NCBI GenBank assembly: GCA_030549495.1
Contig: JAUIRK010000235.1
Location: 372,001 to 436,000, forward strand
Length of the DNA: 64,000 bases
Direction: 5' to 3'
DNA from: Nectonema munidae
Taxonomy: Eukaryota; Nematomorpha; Nectonematoida; Nectonematidae
Shown here: piece by piece, positions 10,871 through 25,800 of the stretch
Layout: each line of letters opens with the position of its first letter
Numbering within the stretch: position 1 is the first letter of the stretch
The notes under the pieces: generated by a model
The model's database searches: none
Told to the model about the DNA's origin: nothing
What the model saw: only the letters and a program-made list of their open reading frames with translations
Translations under genes and position numbers: made by a program

Positions 10871-13800
10871 GTGAGCTTAATATTTTTCTTTTAAAATTTA
10901 TTATACCTATGTTTCTATTTTATAGGGATAAAAAGAGTAAAAATTGTATTTCACATCCTGAACATGCATCTTCTCAAAAAAGAAATTTATCTCCCGAACA
11001 CAATTCACATTCTAAAAAAAGTTTGAATCATTCAAGACATCATAAAACAAAATTAGCTCCTCAAACTCGTAAGGCTCAATCACCGACTTTCAATCGTTTA
11101 AAAGCACAATATGCAAGTAGTTTGGCTGCAGAACTTCAAAAACATAAAGAAGCTCAGACTGCTCTTGCTGAATTTGAAAAGAACAAAACCAAAAAAAGTG
11201 AACCTAAAAGGTTTTTTAATTTTTACTAGATTTTTCTTTCTAATTTTGTGTGTTTCTATTTTGATATTTATGATTTTTATTTTTCAAAAATAGGCTTTGG
11301 ACTTTTAGTCTTGTAGTTTTTAATGTTTTAATCAATTTATTTATTTATGAAAATTTTAATGATTAATATTTTAGTGGAAAAATCTTATTTTTAAATCAAA
11401 AGTGTAGATTCCTAAAATCAAGGGGCGGGAAGTTGGATACGACTATTATTACCCCACGATGTGATTAGGAAGGGATTGCTAGCGAGACTTTTTATTAAAT
11501 AACTTGTTTAGTGAACACATTACTATTATTACCTGACGTAAATTTTATTTGCACTGTCCGCTAACAATCCGACCATAACTACAGGGATTTTTTTTTTATC
11601 AAATCCAAACTCGTTTGTATTTGTGTACGCATCACTACTATTTAGCTTAACATAATAAAAAAAAATCGATCATATATAATTGAATCTTAACATAGCCAAA
11701 AATTGAAAATTCTTTATGTCCACTGTTTCTTTTACACTTAAAATTTATTTCGTCTCGATTCTTCTGAATAAATCCTTTTGTCTAGTACTCCTTTAATTCT
11801 TCACGTGATCCTGAAGACAAAGTGATCAGCTACCGTGGGGCTTGTATCTAACTATGAGGAAAAGTGACTTGATTGAGGATCGCACCCAATACTTTGAGTT
11901 ATCAGAACCCAGTATCTAACTAACTGTACTCACATCCAAGGTTGATAATTAACCTTGAGAGTTTGTAAAAACTATACTTTGCATACTTAGAACCTTGAGA
12001 GTTTATAAAAAACTTTTCTTTCCTTTGAAAGTAGAATTTTTAGCTTATCGGCGATTGATAAATTGATCCCATTCCCCACAGTTTGATGAATCAGCTGTTT
12101 TATTATCCGTTATAAAGCATCTGGCATTCTAAAAAAAATTATGATATTGTAACAAAATTTTCAAATATTTATAGTTTTGTCAAATATAATTGACGATCAT
12201 GATCCAAACTTTAACGACGAATATGACAAGTTATATTTGATTTTAGTTGTTTCTCACTTTCGGGTTCTGGTCCTGAAATAATTGCATGCCTAAGAAAAAT
12301 CTTATCGCTGCATATGCTATACTCTAAACAAGTAAAGCTTTTATGTCATCGCTCTAAAAACATCTGTCTTCTCAAGACTATATAGAAGCGTTTGCATTAA
12401 GAGACGATTGTGTCTCTGACATTGGCTAATTTTTTTTGCTCCTCTGTATGATTGTTTTGAACTTTTTCTTTTTCAAGAGCAATTATTATTGTTATAGGAA
12501 TTAAAAATGACAGAATCTTGCTGTCTTTTTTTAATTTTTGACTGAAAAATATTAGATTTGAGAATATATTAGAACACATGCAGTAATGTAACCAGTAATT
12601 TGAACAAGAGCCCACCGATTTTTCAGCGTGGCAAAAAATTTTTATAGCACATAACTATATAAGAAAGTATTATCTATAATTTAAATCCTAAAATGTTGAT
12701 CTCTATTGATTACTGTAACTGAAAGAGTTAAATTAACCCATTAAGTACAATAGAAATCAGACGATATCTAAAAAAACAGACGATTTATATTCAAAGTCAT
12801 TGAAAAAAGCAGACGAAGATGTAATTACTTATGTTTCCAAACGGGAGCATTGGAACTTAATGGGTTAATGCAATAGTACATACAAGTTATTAAGAATGGC
12901 TGTATTATATTTGTTTATTCTTAGATGTTCATTTTATATAATGTTTTCGTTTTTTTAGCAAGTTTGTTTTGCATAGTTGGCAATGTTTTCACACTTTGCT
13001 TAAAATTTTTGTTAAAACTTAGTACAAATAATTTCATTTTTATCTATTTTAAGGTGTGTACCTTAGGAAAGGAATTATTAATTCATATAAATTTAAGGTT
13101 TGTTGCAAATTTTCTTACAAAAATTTTAAAGCTTAAATTTCTATTTAAAGGCGTCAAATTTAAATTCACGACTAAATGCCTGTCAATTCATAGACCCAAC
13201 TTCTAAATATATTTTTATACAATTTATTTTACCAACTGAATATATGTGTAGGTAGAATATGAAGATTATATAAAATGTTTCTTTGTTTTTCTGTGTTACT
13301 AATCTAGATTGGTAACGTTTCATTGCTAAAAATTTTAATAAATTTAATTTTAACTAGCGAGTAATCAATCCATCTAACTAATTCATTTGATATGAACCAG
13401 GCTTGTTGACAATTATTGAGATGAGATGATGAGAAAAATTTTTTACCTCCTAATCAATATTGCATCGGATAGCGGGCTTGTCGAATAAAAGGTCTGACTG
13501 TATTACCAATTTTAGTAAAAATAATAGGTTCTCTAAAAATAAGAGGAATATACGAAAACGGACATCAGAAAATATTACATGCCTACCCGTGTTTCTTTGC
13601 AGCGATTTCTGGATTTGTTTCCATATTATCGCTTCAAAACTTTTGGATTTTCATTGCATTGGTGATGAATAGTCCACTGGGTAGCAATTTTTGTTTAACC
13701 AATGCCTGAAAACTAGAACGATAACAAGGAGTTGTGAAAGCGCTGTAAGTGCACTCAAAATGCATGCTCCGGCTTAATACCATGTGCTGTAAAAATTGTT

Positions 13801-16800
13801 AACCTTGTCAAATATTTCTCTTGCAGTTGTTCTATTGCTAAGAGTTTGGCAAAACTAAAAATTGTCTATCAGGTGCTTGGCCATTGTATTGTACGTTAAC
13901 GCAAGGCTAAACTAAGTTTGCAGCATCGGTCATTTCATCAAGCTCAATTTTAATAAAGTTAAACATCGAATTTCTAATCAATAAAACCATCTGGGACATT
14001 ATATCATCCGATATCTCTCCTATTACCCTTCTAACGACAATATCATCAGACAACTCTCCTATTAGTCTACTAACGGTATCGTTTAACATGAAGATATGCT
14101 TCAATGCGCCTCTGATTTACAGATAGTGTAGTCTATTTTCTTACATATATACACATGTCTGTTCATCGATTACATGGGTATGTTGGCCTTATACTTTCGC
14201 TTGGATCAAAATCCCTAACTGAGACACCAGTGAAGCCCACAAATCTAAAGAACATTCTTCTAAACCACCTTTCTCAGCTATCAGATGAACTTAGTAAAGC
14301 CAGCACAATTAGCATCAGTTTGGATAACACTGGGAATCTTTCAGGACCTAGCATAGCGTGTTGGCAAGGATTGATATTTTCCCTACAGCTTCAATCTACC
14401 ACTCATCAAGCAGCAGCTCCATTGCAAAGGAAGCTGTTGGAACTTGGCTGTTAGATATTTTCATTGAAATGTTGCACCAGTTCATAGAGCCTAGCATCTC
14501 CAAAATCTGTCGGTTTATTTTCCTCTGGGAATACTATCCCATCGGATGAAAAAAACGATACATTCTGCGCTACTGTTAAATCCAGGTTATTGAATTGTTC
14601 TTTCAGTGATGCTTTTCCATTAAAGAAGATAATTATTCTAATCTTTTTGTAAATGGATATCCCTCATTCTACTCTTTTCAACTGAACTTCTCTGAAGACA
14701 CCACTTGGACAGACTTGAGACAAAGATAGGCTCTCCATCCTGTGGTATAATCTGTTAAATTTCAAGAGGAAGGGTGTGTATGAACATATGGGATCCGAAA
14801 TACGACTTCCGACATGAATTATCCAATCACATCATAGCTAATTTAATATAATCAATTAGAATGCACGATCCTGTAGTAAGCCAATACGAGTGCCTGCTCC
14901 TTTTTATGGAATAGTTATTAGTTACGCATATTTTTTCATCTAATTATTGTTATAATTTATGCTATATCTAATAATTTTTTTTGGAAACATTGGTCATGCA
15001 CCCCGTTAACTGTACTATCAATCTAATATACTTTTATTGTACTTAACCCATTTAAGACCAAGCAAAGCAGACGATATCTAAAAAAACGCAGACGATTTAT
15101 ATTCAAAGTCATTGAAAAAAGCAGACGAAGATGAAATTACTTATGTTCCAAAATAGGAACATTGGTCGTAAATGGGTTATTAATTGAGTATAGTTTTATT
15201 TAATTAGTTAAAGGCAAGCTAACGGCTACTTTACCATTATCCATATCACCAGAGAAAGTTTCCTATGTAGTTGAGCCATAAATATTATTTGACCTCTTAA
15301 AAAATTTGTTGGTCGTTGTTCAAATTCCTCGATACCCTACTGCCTCCGTTCAACTTTGCCTGAAATTTGAATCGACTATTATACCAAAAGAAGATGAAAA
15401 AATATAAAAGTAGATTTCAAAGATCAATTGTAAAAACTTGGCCTGGAAACAAGAAAATCGAAAATCTACTCACAAGCGACAGAAGTCTTACATAATTGAA
15501 ATAAATATATCGAATTGACAGAATTAAAAATTACTTTAGTGAGTATGGCGAACGCTTTTTGTCCCCGCCTCTCCTTCCCTCCCCACTTGGATGTGCGCTC
15601 TTGCTTTAAACAGGTTGTAAATATTTTACTAACGTTTCAATAGTAGCTTTTGGTATGCATTTTTCAGGTTGGTCAATGGGGGTTGTCACGGAATTAGGGG
15701 CTTACTGTTCCCAGGTACGGTAAGCGCAAATTCGCCATGGAAAAATTTTCCAGCGGTTGGGAAATAGCAATTATAACTTTTAGCAAGGGTAGCCAAACTA
15801 GGTGAAGCCCAAAAATGGTCTGTTTCCGATACCGAAGCAAAAATATTTTGGTGTCTGTCTCCGTTCCTTCAACTTTTTTTATTAATTTATATAAAAAATG
15901 CTTGTAACTATTAGCTTTATAATATATCTCTATAAAAACTTGCTTTTGTTAAATAATCCTAAATTGTTAATATGAATATATTGTGCCTACTCATAAACAG
16001 CGAGTTATTTACTCAATTTCGTTATCAACCCCGGTAGTTCCTATGTACTTCTACCAGTACATATCCCCTACAGTCTACAGTATAAATCTTATCCAAACAA
16101 TCTCATTTATCATTATAATTATCATTTGACAGAATGAGTTCAGCTTCTTCATGCGCATCTCCTATCTATGTTTTGGAAAGGGAAACGCCATCCTTCATAT
16201 CTTCCAGCGTTGTCTTGCCCGGTGACGACATTCCAGAACCTCCTCCCATGCCCTTGCCCAGCAGTGCTTCTCAATTTTCCAGTGAGCCTCCTTCAGCTCT
16301 CGTCACTACCTCCTCCTACGAAAACGCCCAAGATTGTGTTGATTTTTCTGTCATTCTGCCTTCATCAAACGTTTTGCCATCTACAACAACAACAACCACG
16401 CCATTATCCTCAAATCCAACAGACAAAGTAGAAGAGAATCTTCTTCCTCAAACACACTTTAAATCAATTTCAAATTCTCTACAAGAAATACAAGTAGATT
16501 TTTTTAAACTATTAATTATTCCTGTGTATGCATGTGTTGCTATTGATGTGCATATCCGATAATGACTTCAGGCATTACTTTTAGTCGCGCCCTTACCCCT
16601 ATGGAAAAAGCAGAGTTTATAATCTGCTTATCACCAATTTAAAATAAATTGTGTGGATGTTATGTAACTCCTTTAATAATGAATTTGTTATTTATGAGGA
16701 AAAGTATGTAGAGTTTTACACCGAGTATCCGAACGGTATGGGAGACGTGATATTTGTTTGGCTCAGCGAAAGTTGGGATATGCAAGTGAACAGTCTACTA

Positions 16801-19800
16801 GACTTTGTCTATTACTTAGATTACGCAAAAAAAGGAGTAAAAACAGTTTTATAAACTACTATAAAAACTTAATAAAGTAAAAAGAGATGAAAAGTTGGAA
16901 AACATGAAACTCCTTATTTACAATTTAAAAATTGTTATAATTTATTTGGATAAAATCGCTGTATTAAAAATACAATTTTTGGAATTCAATAATTTCTCAG
17001 TTCTAACTTATTTGCTGATGATGGCATGGCATGCTTATTTTAGCGGGCAGGTTCGAACAAAAAATCTAACTTATGCAAATACCGTATACGCATTTAATGT
17101 CTAGTTCCTCCTTCCTTGCATAGACAGAATATATAGCCTAGATGAGCATCATGTAAATAGTTGATTGGCTAATTTTAATATAGAAGTTATTCTACCTCAT
17201 TATAACTGATTCTTGGAAGAATTAATGTGTGTTCGTGTAACAATCGTTTATTCATGTTTACCCCATGATGTTCCGGAACAAGCTTTGTGGTTGCATTGTC
17301 TTGCATCATTTTCGTTTATATATTGTGTGCTGGTGAAAATGAGTTATTTATATTCAATTTTTTGATCAAAAACAATACGTCTAATTTTCTCGGTAACTTT
17401 TTTTTGTTTATTTCTCTTATTTTGCCATCTTTATCAATCTATCGTTGTCTTTTCACCAAGAAGCCATTTTTAGTGGTACTTGTATCAGGTTATGAGCAGC
17501 TAAGATGAAATTCTGGGATTCGAACCCAAAACTACGAAGAATCAAAATCACTTCCTCAAACATAACCTATAATTTAATATAATCAAAAATCAAAAAAACG
17601 TATCAGAAACGTCATATTTAGTATCTATGGAGATATAACATGTTCTTATAGCAATATTTCAATTTATTACAAAAATAAAAAAAATGAAACCATGGTTTGG
17701 GAGTCGGAGATATTAGAGGGATTGGATTAGTTGTTAAGTATATTTGCAGTCGAAGTCCGATTTTTGTAAGGACTAGGCGTCGGAATCCGAGTCATATTTG
17801 GATATTTTCCTCCGACTCCCTAAGCCTGTATGAAACGCCGAGTATGGGAAGTCTTTATTTGGATAGATTTTGGTTTGCACAACGTATAAGCATATTTTCG
17901 CAATTCATTTTCTTTTTCAATTAAATCGTTATCTTTTTCGTGATTAAGCAATTTCTTTCAAAGCAAAGCTCTTTCCAAGAAGTATCGATAGAAGCAACTA
18001 CTTTGTCATCTCAGACTGATTTTCAAGGCAAAGCTCTTCCATCTTCTGTTCTAAAAAGTACCCCACCTTCAATCAAATCTTTACCCCTTCCTCCGATCAC
18101 AGCTGGGGACGATGATGAAGAAGATGACGAGTATGCTAAAAGCTTTGTCGGCTTACAAGATAAAGGCATATCAACTACAAACAAAGGCCTTAGAAAGAGG
18201 CGCAAAAAATATAAGTAACGAATTCATTAGTATTCACAAAGTTTTAATTTATGCAACGTGTGCTTGAAATAGACTCCTGTGTAGGTATGCTTTTTCTTCC
18301 CCACGCCCGTAAAAGTATAACCCTCTTGCGTCCACACCCTTAAAATTTTTTGTTCCCCCTGGTCCCACTTATTTTCACGTACCCGCTTTTACCTGCAAAC
18401 TTTTAAAAGCATTTTTTGTGATAAACTAACATACGCACTAAAAATCAGCAATATAATTTTAAGCTACAGAAAATTCCTAAACTTTTTCAATTTTTTTAAA
18501 TGAATTAAAAAAATAGGTTTAGTATTGAAAAATGAAACTTTATTATGTAGCATTCAATCTTTTCATTGTACTATTTAAAAATAAAACATCATTAACACAA
18601 AACGGTGTCAAATGTGTTCTTTCATTAGCCCATTTAAGACCAAGCAAAGCAGACTATCTAAAAAAACGCAGACGATTTATATTCAAAGTCATTGAAAAAA
18701 GCAGACGAAGATGAAATTACTTATGTTCCAAAATAGGAACATTGGTCGTAAATGGCTTAACTATAAATCCAGCTAAGCCGAAGTTCCTTTAACTTGCTGC
18801 ATTTGTAGCCATTATGCAAAATAGACTTATGGCAACTGATACAAGAAAAGGAAAAGTACTAGAATGAGATTTCCATCAATCAAGAACATCAATACAAGTT
18901 GAAGGATCCAGCAATAAATTGTGATATTTTTCTATTTATTCTGATTCAACTTTTATTCTTTTTTCCTGTACTTCTGATTGTTCTATTTTGACTCAATCCA
19001 TTTTTTCTCATTAATATATACAATTACAGACTCACACAGCCTACAATTATGTTACCCGCAACATTAAATTTTTTGCCCGCGACGGCCCGCCCGCTTTTCC
19101 TTTTGAATGCCGTACCCAATGCTACCCGCATCTCCGCGTGTGTTTACCCGCCCACTGCAGGACTCTTTGAACATTAGAACAATTCCAGACCTTTTTATTT
19201 TTAACTTGCCATATCGAAAATATATCAGATTACTTTATGTGGTGTGCCAATAAATCTTATTTTTAAAATCCAACGAATTTGTTCCCACCGTCATTTACAA
19301 ATGATTAGGACGATTTCTTGATTTTGAATTTGTTTTATAACGAATTATTTAACATCTTCTTTTGGACATTTAGTCGATGTACATTTGGCTGAACAAAAAT
19401 TTTACCAAACGGACATTTGACCGAATGGGCATTTGAAGGACATGTATTTCACCGAAAATGTAAATACAATTTGGCATTTTTCCAGACTTCTGCAACCAAT
19501 AAAACAATATTGTTCTAATGTTAAAACACAAAAACTCAATAAAATAATCTTAGTCATATCATAACAAATTTGTCATGTTACTTCTAGTAGATAAAATTAT
19601 TCATCACGTCTATAAAAGTTGAGAATGGAAAAAGAACAGAAAACTACCAGGCAGATTTGTATTGAGCACAAGCTTGCAAACTTACTGGAAGTAAAGCAAC
19701 GTCTACAAAAGTTTTCAAATTGTATGTACATTTTTCGGTGAAATGTCCATTCGGCCAAATATCCGCTCACGGCTTTTTCTGCCATTGTTGGTGATAAATT

Positions 19801-22800
19801 AGTTAGATGTTCAAATTGAGAATCCTTTCAGTTTGTATTTTTTCAAGCTATTTTTATATTATAGAAATTTGTAAGCACTTAGCTCAACTTCTTTTTAAAA
19901 TGGTAATTATGTATTTAAAACCCTTTAATGCAAGTAGTCAAAAAAGGCAAGTAGTCTCAAATGCCGAGAAATTCATATTGAAATTAATCGTTGAGTCCCG
20001 GAAGTTTAAACTTTATTTTAAATTTATATTTTTTAAATGATGAGACGTCTCTTATATGAGACGTTCGCACATTTGCAAATGAATATTGAAAAATTTTATT
20101 TTTAAAAATATCTAAATTTGTTAAATATTAAAGCACAAATAACAAATTAAACGTTTTTGTGCTAATAAACAAATATTTAACGTGAATTCCAACATTACAT
20201 TTAAACTTTTTGTTGGAGTCTTTGTGTCACAATGTCGACACTTTAGCCGTTTCTTGTCGTCGATAGGACATACCAAGTGTCCTATGTTATATCTTATAAT
20301 ATCAATAGGATTAGCAAGAGCTTTAGATGTTGAAGGATAGACACCGTAGGTTTTTAGCAACGCTTGAGCTATATCATACGTCTGAAATAAAGTTGATCTT
20401 TTTTTCAGGAGAAGGTGTCATTCGATATATTAACCATGCGTGTAGTATGAAAGTATCAAATAAATGCATAATGATAGGCATATACCACTTTTTTCCTGTC
20501 AAGCAACTCGAATATATCAATATATTTTGTTCCATACGATCTACATGACCCAATTCCATATTTTAAACTTCGGTCATTTTGGGTTGAGCAATCTTTATTC
20601 TTGTTTTTGAAGCTCTGGAATACCTAGATATTCGATTCACTGTTTCTGAACCACACTTTTTGGATCCACAATAACTACTCGATTATCAAAAGAGCCGGTA
20701 TTGTATCCGCATAAACTCCCTCTTTGTTATTTTTTGAATTCGTATTCTTTCTAATCGTGGCTGTTATATTTCGTTCTCTTTTTAGAATTAATTCAAATAA
20801 GCTCAAAGTAGAAAAAAATTATCCATAACATAATGATAAGAGTTAGTAAATTTTTGATTATTTTTTTCTACAAAGTTCATTACAACATTTTCTCCTAAAG
20901 TTAATGCATCTAATGACTTTTCTCATTTTTCTTGGTATAAACCGCTTATATCCCATACGATGTGGCTTTCCTTTCATAAATTGCTTTAAATGTTGATTAC
21001 CATAATAAGAAAGCATGGTTTCGTCTATTAGATTTCGTCTATAGATACCCTGATATGCGCGCATTGGAAGAAAAATTTCATTCAATTTATGAACGAATAG
21101 AGACCGAATTTTGGTATATTTATCAGTTTGATTAAGCTTATTATTATTATTATTACCAAAAAAGTGAAGATATCTTTTTATTTCATCAAATCTATCTCTT
21201 TTCATATCTAGTGAAACTATTTTTGTATCACCGTCTTCACTTTTGTTTCAGTACATTCTATATTTAGGTAATTTATGATAACACATTAGAGTAAAAAGGG
21301 TAAAAAATTCTTTAAATTCTTCATTCGCTATGTTCAAAGTAAAATTAAATAATTACGTTTATTAAATCTTCTTAAAAACAAATAAAAAATATCCATTAAT
21401 GTCAAGTTTCCATTATCATTATAGGCAGTGCCGTGTACTTCTTGGAAGTTATTTGTTCTAAACTCAACACATCCAATCATAAAATGTCTTCTTTTTATCT
21501 ACTTTACTGCTGAAAATTTCTTCTTCTACTATTAAATTTCGAGAAACTAAAGTTCCTTCAGCAAGTAGTTGATTACATGTAAAATGATCTACCTCTTATT
21601 TCTTCAGAACCAGAATCTTCACCTGTAACAATATCGGTGCAATTAATAGGATGGTCTATGTAGAGTTGATAATCATAAATTGTTTAATATATTCTAACAA
21701 ATTATTTATTTTATCATGCTTAAAATTAGAAATGTCTGGAATTATAAAAAAAATACTAAAATAAATACAGGTATACTTAAGTGGGGTCTGTCGCCATGCC
21801 CAACAATTTTTGTTAAGTACCCCCTCCACCTAATTTAATCCTAATACGTTTTTTAATCTAATGAAAATTCGTGTATTAAAGTTTAGCTTGAATATTTCTA
21901 CTAAACCCGTATACGAACGGCAAATGACCAAGCAAGGCAGACGATATCTAAAAAAATGCAGACGATTTATATTCAAAGTCATTGAAAAAAGCAGACGAAG
22001 ATGAAATTACTTATGTTCCAAAATAGGAACATTGGGCGTAATGGGTTAACAAAATAAAAACAACAGGATTTAGTTTCATCAATCTAACCCTAATGTACCT
22101 TAATTTTTTCATATCTTTTTTTACCTAACAAAGTGTGCATCTTCCATTAGTTCTCGCTACGCCATTGAACTTTTTTTTAATAGTTGCTAATAAAAACATC
22201 CAAAAAGCAGAACATTGAAAACCAAACTGCCTAAATTTTAAGATATAATACCATTGTGACACCATCTCTGAAACTAACTACAATAACCCTATTCAAATCA
22301 GTGATGGGGAAGCGAAAGATGGAAGCGCCAAATCATTTTGAAAGCGGATGCTAAGCACTTTTTGTTTTTGAAGTGTCTCTTCACAGAACATACCATACAT
22401 GCATACATCCATTTTTTTCACATTGTCTTTATTTTTTGTGTTATGCCTGAATTATCTAAACTTCTGTGTGACACTTCTATGTATGCAGGGAGTTATTTTT
22501 AGTGTCTCCCTTTTTAGTTATATGGCTGAATTATCAAAACTTCTGTACGACACTTTTATGTATGCAGGGAATTATTTCTCATATCATCACATATATGACT
22601 GAAATATGTCTACCTGTCTTCTCGAAAAGACACCTGTAAACAATCAGTAGGTTTTTCATACTTTTAGTGATATGACTGAAATATGTCTACCTGTCTTCTC
22701 GAAAAGACACCTGTAAACAATCAGTAGGTTTTTCATACTTTTAAATTATTTTAGTGTCCAGTGCAGTTTTCGGTGATTCATAATTCAACAATTAGAGACG

Positions 22801-25800
22801 TGATTATGTTTACTAGACTCTTTCTCAGCATTGCAAATTATTTTATTGTAGATATAAGTCTTCTTTTTATATCTTCGTAAATTGGTTTATTTCTTCGATT
22901 TGCAATCCATTTTTATTTTACTATATAATAAACGTAGAAGTCATTTTCTATAAAATGAAGTTCCATTTTGCGATTCACAACGTTTAAAACTGTTACTCTT
23001 TTTTACTTTTGCTAGGATATTGAATAAAAAGGAAATGCGCAATTGGCCAGACAAAACGATAGACGAATACGACATCATATGTCAAGTTGGAGAAGGAACA
23101 TATGGGCAAGTTTTTAAGGCGCGCTGTAAAAGAACTGGTATGCTGTTTTATACACTAGATGTAGCATGATGCTATAATATCTGTTACATTTCAGTAAAAT
23201 CACTCTTTTATCATCCTTAATGACGTAGTGTTGTTAGTGTATTTTGTGGTGTTGTGTCTAAGTCGCTTATATTCAATCATCATTGATAAGTAGTTTACCT
23301 TCTCCAGTTTTACAACTTTTGTATTGATTTATGTGAGTTTAGTTTTTTATTTGCATTTTTTTTCATACCTCCTACCAACCAATTTAAAGAGTAATGATTG
23401 TGATCATCTTTTCAACATCCATCCCAGATTTGAATCTCTATTATGAACTGATATTAATAAGTGTGAATCAACATTAATACTGACCAGATTTTGTCTACAC
23501 TCTGAAAAAATGCTCAACACTATTTTGACATCAATAATCTATTTTAAATAATTAGAATTTATAAAAAAAATTTTAAGTTAAAAACCAAAATGAAATAAGC
23601 TGCTAATGAACAAAAGAAATTTACATATGTTTCAAGAATTTCTATTAAAAAATTTAAGAAAATTATGTAAAAACCTAAAACAAGCACAGTATGATATTCT
23701 ACTTTATAAAGTTTTTCCGATGTTTTAGTATTTCTTATTTTTGTTTGTCAAAATTCATAGACTCATCAAAAATCTATTTAAAATTCAATACTCCTTGCGA
23801 AAAAAGAAGGATCGTTTTCAGTCGCCTGTTCAAGAAGTTTTTGCATTGTGTCATAGGCCCCACCGCCATTTCTTAAAATAAAGTATTGATCCTTTATATT
23901 TGTTTGCCTTCCAGTTTATACCGCAGAAACATTCGTGTTTAATCCCCTATCGTGGATTACCCGCTTTCCAATTATAAGCCATTATTTTCAGCAACATACT
24001 AGTATGTTTTTAATAATACGCTCCGTAACTTCAGAAACATTTAGCTTTAAAAGTAGAATTTGTATTTTACAAGTATATATAATATTTATATAAGATAAAT
24101 AGAAGGAAGAAATATGAAGAAATCGTTTAAGGGGATTAATATATGTGCTGCTCGAACATTATATGCGTTTTGCCTATTTTCGTTCACACACTTTTCCATT
24201 TCAGCTTTTTTTTACTTGGGTTAAATTCTCTTTACGTAGGGAACCAGCACCTCGTTTTTAGTCAATTACTTTAGGTAAATAAGCGCGAATTTTTTTAAAC
24301 AGATAAATATTAGAAGGGTTACTATCAAAAGAGTGACAAAATTTGTGGCCATTTTTTTGTCACTCTTTTCAATTTTGCCCTTTTTTTTCACTTTTTCTCT
24401 ATAAAAATAATCTTTGTTATTTTTATATCCACGAAAATGTTTCTGTTATAGAATGTTATATTTCTGCTTTTAAGATGTAGACATTTTTTGAAAGAACAAA
24501 ATGCGTCGTATTCTATCGACGTACTTATTTTTAAAGTCACAATAAGAAAATGTTTATCCCCCTGTTACAAAAGCTCTTCCTTGCTCAGTGTTGTAATATA
24601 ATGCAAAGATGGCATTTTTTCAAACAAGTCCTTATCTCCAGTATGTTATCCGATAAACGTAGCAATTTCTATTTAATGAATGATTGTTTTATCACTTTAT
24701 GGATCTCATTTTGTCAGAGGGTAATGCATTTTTAAATACTCTTTTCTAATTTTTCTAAATCACTCGTATGAATAATGGAAGAAAGACCTGAAATAAACTA
24801 AGTATTTTGTATGGGTGTTCCTAAAGCCATGGTTATCTCTGAGATTTTCCAAGTGTCAGACAGTCTCTAAAAATTGTTATATTACTTTAAATACGAGTAT
24901 CTTATGTATTTTGCTGAGAATATAGGTGAATTTGGAATGGTATTTGCTTGTGTACGTGAGTGGATTTACTATCTAATGGCATTGCTATTAAACTCGGGTT
25001 TGGCGCGGCCATTCACTGCAAGTGAGGAACTGATTTGTGAGTTTTTGAAGTGTAACTTCATTGAGATGAGACAACGACTGCGGTGTGTTCAGGGTTTTGC
25101 AAGTCGTCTTTGATAAATCTATAAAGGAAAAATCAAAGCGTCAACCTGGTTCATCAAAAGTATGTTAAAAAGAAGTGAGTTAATGGAAGGATGGGTAATA
25201 ACTAACACAACAAAGTCGAGTTGATGCTTACTTGAGGAGAAAAAGCTTTTTGGGATCATATGAAGTAACAAGAAGTAAAAACATCATAACATTGGAGAGG
25301 AGCTGGTAAAGATAGAAGTAGTTGAATATTTGCGAAGAGTGTTGGATATATGATTTTCTAACTATAGCATTAAACGTAGATTTGATATCATTTCAGATGC
25401 TCAAATGATTGTAGCGCTGAAAAAAGCAGGAGCACTTTCTTTACAGAGGGGCGAGTGTGTGAATATTGCCGGTAGGCTTTAACTGATGGTTCTTGCAAGG
25501 TACTGGGAATAATATGAAATTCAATTCTGTAATATTTCAATAAACTATCACAACCGGAGAAACCATCTTTGACTCTATAAATATATAATCGTCTGCTTTA
25601 CATTAGATATCGTGTCATTACTCTGATTGCTAAAGGGTTACCCGTTTTCGTTCAGTAAAATCAGACGACATCTAATGTAAAGCAGAAGATTTGTATTAAA
25701 AGGCATTGATAAACGCAGAAGATTTTATCTAAAAGGGGTCACTGTTAGTTGTATTTGGGTTAATATGATGGCTAATGGCCAAATATTCCACTATTTTTTC

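Noticed and set aside
16168-16431. Second plus-strand frame overlapping exon 3
   Set aside because: It is an alternative frame of the proline-rich exon; the frame starting [10 protein letters not shown] joins in phase to the neighbouring exons.
17697-17825. GGAGTCGGAGA and CCTCCGACTCCC inverted pair
   Set aside because: Arms are short, with repeated TCGGA-type words in between; too little to call an element.
19020-19160. Cluster of CCCGC-rich motifs ending GCCCACTG
   Set aside because: It resembles a hAT right end read on the other strand, but no left partner or duplication was found.
24874-25113. 79-residue frame with [20 protein letters not shown]
   Set aside because: It looked gene-like at first, but I could not match it to a family or place it in the kinase transcript; it may be transposon debris.
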